Part shown: one piece after another, positions 63,383 through 64,000 of the stretch
Position numbering within the stretch: the first letter of the stretch is position 1
How the letters are laid out: every line of letters starts with the position of its first letter
Assembly (NCBI GenBank): GCA_031216915.1
Contig: CM062290.1
Span: 164,650,453-164,714,452, forward strand
Direction of reading: 5' to 3'
From: Pictodentalium vernedei
Lineage: Eukaryota > Mollusca > Scaphopoda > Dentaliida > Dentaliidae
Length of the DNA stretch: 64,000 nucleotides
The notes under the pieces: generated by a model
Told to the model about the DNA's origin: nothing
What the model saw: the letters and a program-made list of their open reading frames with translations, nothing else
Database searches by the model: none
Program-made: the position numbers and the translations under genes

Positions 63383-63779
63383 GTCAGTTTTTCTTTTTAT
63401 CTCTGTATCTATTAAAATCTTCTTTCAGAGTAATAAAACTACATAAGAATTAAAAAGAATTATCTGTCACTCGGAATATTAATGCGGGATGGGTGTGTCA
63501 TGTTTTATTAAGTGTGTAGTCTTCACACTAATCTTAGCACGCCCTTCCCACATTCATACTCGTAACAGTAGTGGCGTTGCTACGGGGTAGAGAGGCTTGG
63601 CCCCCTGAGATATTCGCTTCCCATCCCCAAAATAATGGCCCAGTGTATGTTTCACACAACTTAGAGTCCCAAAATGGTCCCCAGTATAAGGGCTACACAC
63701 GCAACAAATGCCTCAGATTCGCTTTAAGAGTACTAAGTTTTGCAAAAAAAAATTAGGGGACCGTGGGGGGGGGGGGCTA

Positions 63780-63844
63780 GTCCTAACTAGGACCCTCCGG
63801 TCGTTGCCCTCTCCTCCCACCGTCATGGAGGGTTCTAGTTAGGA
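63780..63844. repeat. Hairpin inverted repeat
   Basis: GTCCTAACTAGGACCCTCC is complementary to GGAGGGTTCTAGTTAGGAC across a loop of about 27 bases. It is preceded by a poly-G run at 63764-63776. The rest of 63383-64000 is intron with nothing else recognised. Confidence 0.65.
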
Positions 63845-64000
63845 CAAACGGAGGCTCTCGAAACCCCATTTCACGACCTTTCAAATATTACTTTTGACCC
63901 ACCTCCCTAAAAATGGCTAGGGCGCCCCTATTATAGAATCCTGGCTACGTGCCTGAGTAACAGATGCAGGGAAGCCAACGTCCTCCAGGACCAATTACAG

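Overview
This is a eukaryotic genomic window. It is AT-rich, has long introns with GT-AG splice sites, and is packed with transposon debris. The only host gene I can recognise is the middle of a CLCN6-type chloride/proton exchanger gene. It reads left to right across the whole window in 14 short exons (145-212 to 63263-63382), and reading phase is conserved across the first 12. The 5' exons lie left of the window. The end of the coding sequence, including the second CBS domain, lies to the right.

Several repeat types suggest a marine lophotrochozoan, most probably a mollusc. These are elements ending in a GGCCCC/GGGGCC hairpin plus CTCTTGTTT, a tandem repeat built on 'GGTCAAGGTCACAGTGAC', and tRNA-derived SINEs with AAATA tails. 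The taxon is inferred from familiarity with such repeats, not from a search.

Layout. Introns between 0.2 and 33 kb hold three degraded CR1-like LINE copies plus one LINE 3' fragment, a nearly complete but broken Tc1 (DD34E) transposon, a truncated second Tc1 copy, and about eight SINE copies or pieces. They also hold about twenty copies of a TTAA-flanked MITE family, two copies of a composite hAT/TTAA-MITE, a TIR element with a 5-bp target duplication, and a broken copy of an uncharacterised conserved invertebrate protein gene at 10.35-11.44 kb. The 20-kb intron from 33.2 to 53.2 kb contains a three-copy tandem array with a unit of about 2.2-3 kb, Helentron-like non-autonomous elements with internal minisatellites, and poly-G tracts. 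The 3' third (53.2-64 kb) holds the CBS1 exon, a small optional exon and the exon entering the inter-CBS region.

No prokaryotic genes, CRISPR arrays, rRNA genes or free-standing functional tRNA genes were seen. The most informative observations are: the composite hAT element that carried a second MITE through at least two transpositions; a Helentron-like insertion whose empty site is preserved in neighbouring tandem copies; a duplicated splice acceptor that could add 19 in-frame codons to CLCN6; and a palindromic MITE core conserved between subfamilies whose arms differ.
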